Positions 63,660-64,000 of a stretch of DNA of 64,000 nucleotides are shown here, in pieces; position 1 is the stretch's first letter; every line of letters starts with the position of its first letter. The notes below the pieces were generated by a model. It saw only the letters and a program-made list of their open reading frames with translations, searched no databases and was not told where the DNA came from. This DNA comes from Streptomyces liliifuscus (GTDB taxonomy: Bacteria > Actinomycetota > Actinomycetes > Streptomycetales > Streptomycetaceae), in assembly GCF_016598615.1 (NCBI RefSeq), contig NZ_CP066831.1, forward strand, positions 7,998,001 to 8,062,000, written 5' to 3'. Both the position numbers and the translations under genes were made by a program.

Positions 63660-63823
63660 CGCGCACCCCGCGACGATCGTGACGCGCACTCCCGGAGCGC
63701 GGCCCGCGCCTGGAATGACAGCGTCGTGATTGACGCCCTGTCCCCGTGACCACGAGCCCTGTGGCCGAGAGCCCTGTGAGCAGCGACCCTATGAGCAACA
63801 ACCCTGCGAGTGAGCGACCGCCT

Positions 63824-64000
63824 GTGAACGACCATGCTTTCCTCGACACCGTCACCGACCGCCTGGCCGCCCTCCCGGCGGTCCGGGCGGTGGCGCTCGG
63901 CGGCTCCCGGGCCCAGGGCACGCACACGCCCGACAGTGACTGGGACCTGGCCGTCTACTACCGCGGCGACTTTGCCCCCGCCGCCCTCCGCGCCATCGGC
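63824..64000 (+). CDS. nucleotidyltransferase domain protein, 3' end outside the window
   Basis: The frame is open to the window edge. It contains AVRAVALGGSRAQGTHTPDS and DWDLAVYY, the GS-x(n)-DxD signature of MNT/kanamycin-nucleotidyltransferase-like enzymes. Start assigned at GTG 63824 (VNDHAFLDTVTDRLAALP), where family similarity begins. The same frame has further starts at GTG 63746 and ATG 63791, inside a stretch with repeated agccctgtg. Target unknown (antibiotic, protein or tRNA). Confidence 0.85.
   Translation, partial: MNDHAFLDTVTDRLAALPAVRAVALGGSRAQGTHTPDSDWDLAVYYRGDFAPAALRAIG

Overview
The window is chromosomal DNA from a Streptomyces. Evidence: very high G+C with third-codon bias, many GTG starts, the actinobacterial gene order pyk / ANTAR response regulator / liv transporter / PaaI thioesterase / polA / lytic transglycosylase / hrpB / rpsA / PAC2 / coaE, many Sec and Tat secreted enzymes, and small actinobacterial families (SPW_0924, DUF6343, DUF3068, DUF4184). 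It holds about 57 protein genes, the first and last cut by the window edges, and one tRNA. I see no rRNA, CRISPR array, insertion sequence or prophage block.

Layout. 1-17 kb is mostly accessory and secreted functions: a LuxR-type regulator (5' cut), an unknown glycine-zipper protein, an HExxH protein, a trypsin, a divergent AraC regulator/GH35 beta-galactosidase pair, chorismate mutase, a single-receiver response regulator, a family M1 aminopeptidase, a two-gene siderophore-type operon (PLP decarboxylase plus amine N-hydroxylase) and a Tat-exported 5'-nucleotidase. 17-31 kb is conserved: SIMPL protein, pyruvate kinase, an HTH/LAGLIDADG protein, tRNA-Leu(CAA), ANTAR regulator, the five-gene branched-chain amino acid ABC transporter livK-H-M-G-F, a lipoprotein/membrane protein pair, a thioesterase and a molybdopterin oxidoreductase. 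31-48 kb is the information-processing core: polA, hrpB, rpsA, PAC2, coaE, with envelope genes (serine hydrolase, DUF4184, lytic transglycosylase, DUF3068) in between. 48-64 kb is again more variable: acyltransferase, methyltransferase, DoxX, S4 RNA-binding protein, uracil-DNA glycosylase, ferredoxin, a GntR-controlled NCS1 permease/racemase unit with a visible operator, GH6 enzyme, RidA/gamma-carbonic-anhydrase pair, asparaginase, MazG-like protein, Tat-exported peptidoglycan amidase, hemerythrin, a small protein with a possible amyloid-signalling tail, and the start of a nucleotidyltransferase.

Cross-cutting features. A dispersed element with core GGGGCGCGGGGAACTGCGCG occurs nine times, in either orientation. 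Eight copies lie in 3' intergenic space and one lies in frame inside hrpB. Strong hairpin terminators follow several operons. Five genes carry in-frame 6-, 9- or 18-bp tandem repeats at protein ends. Long antisense open frames over polA, rpsA, livG and others are high-G+C shadows and are not annotated.
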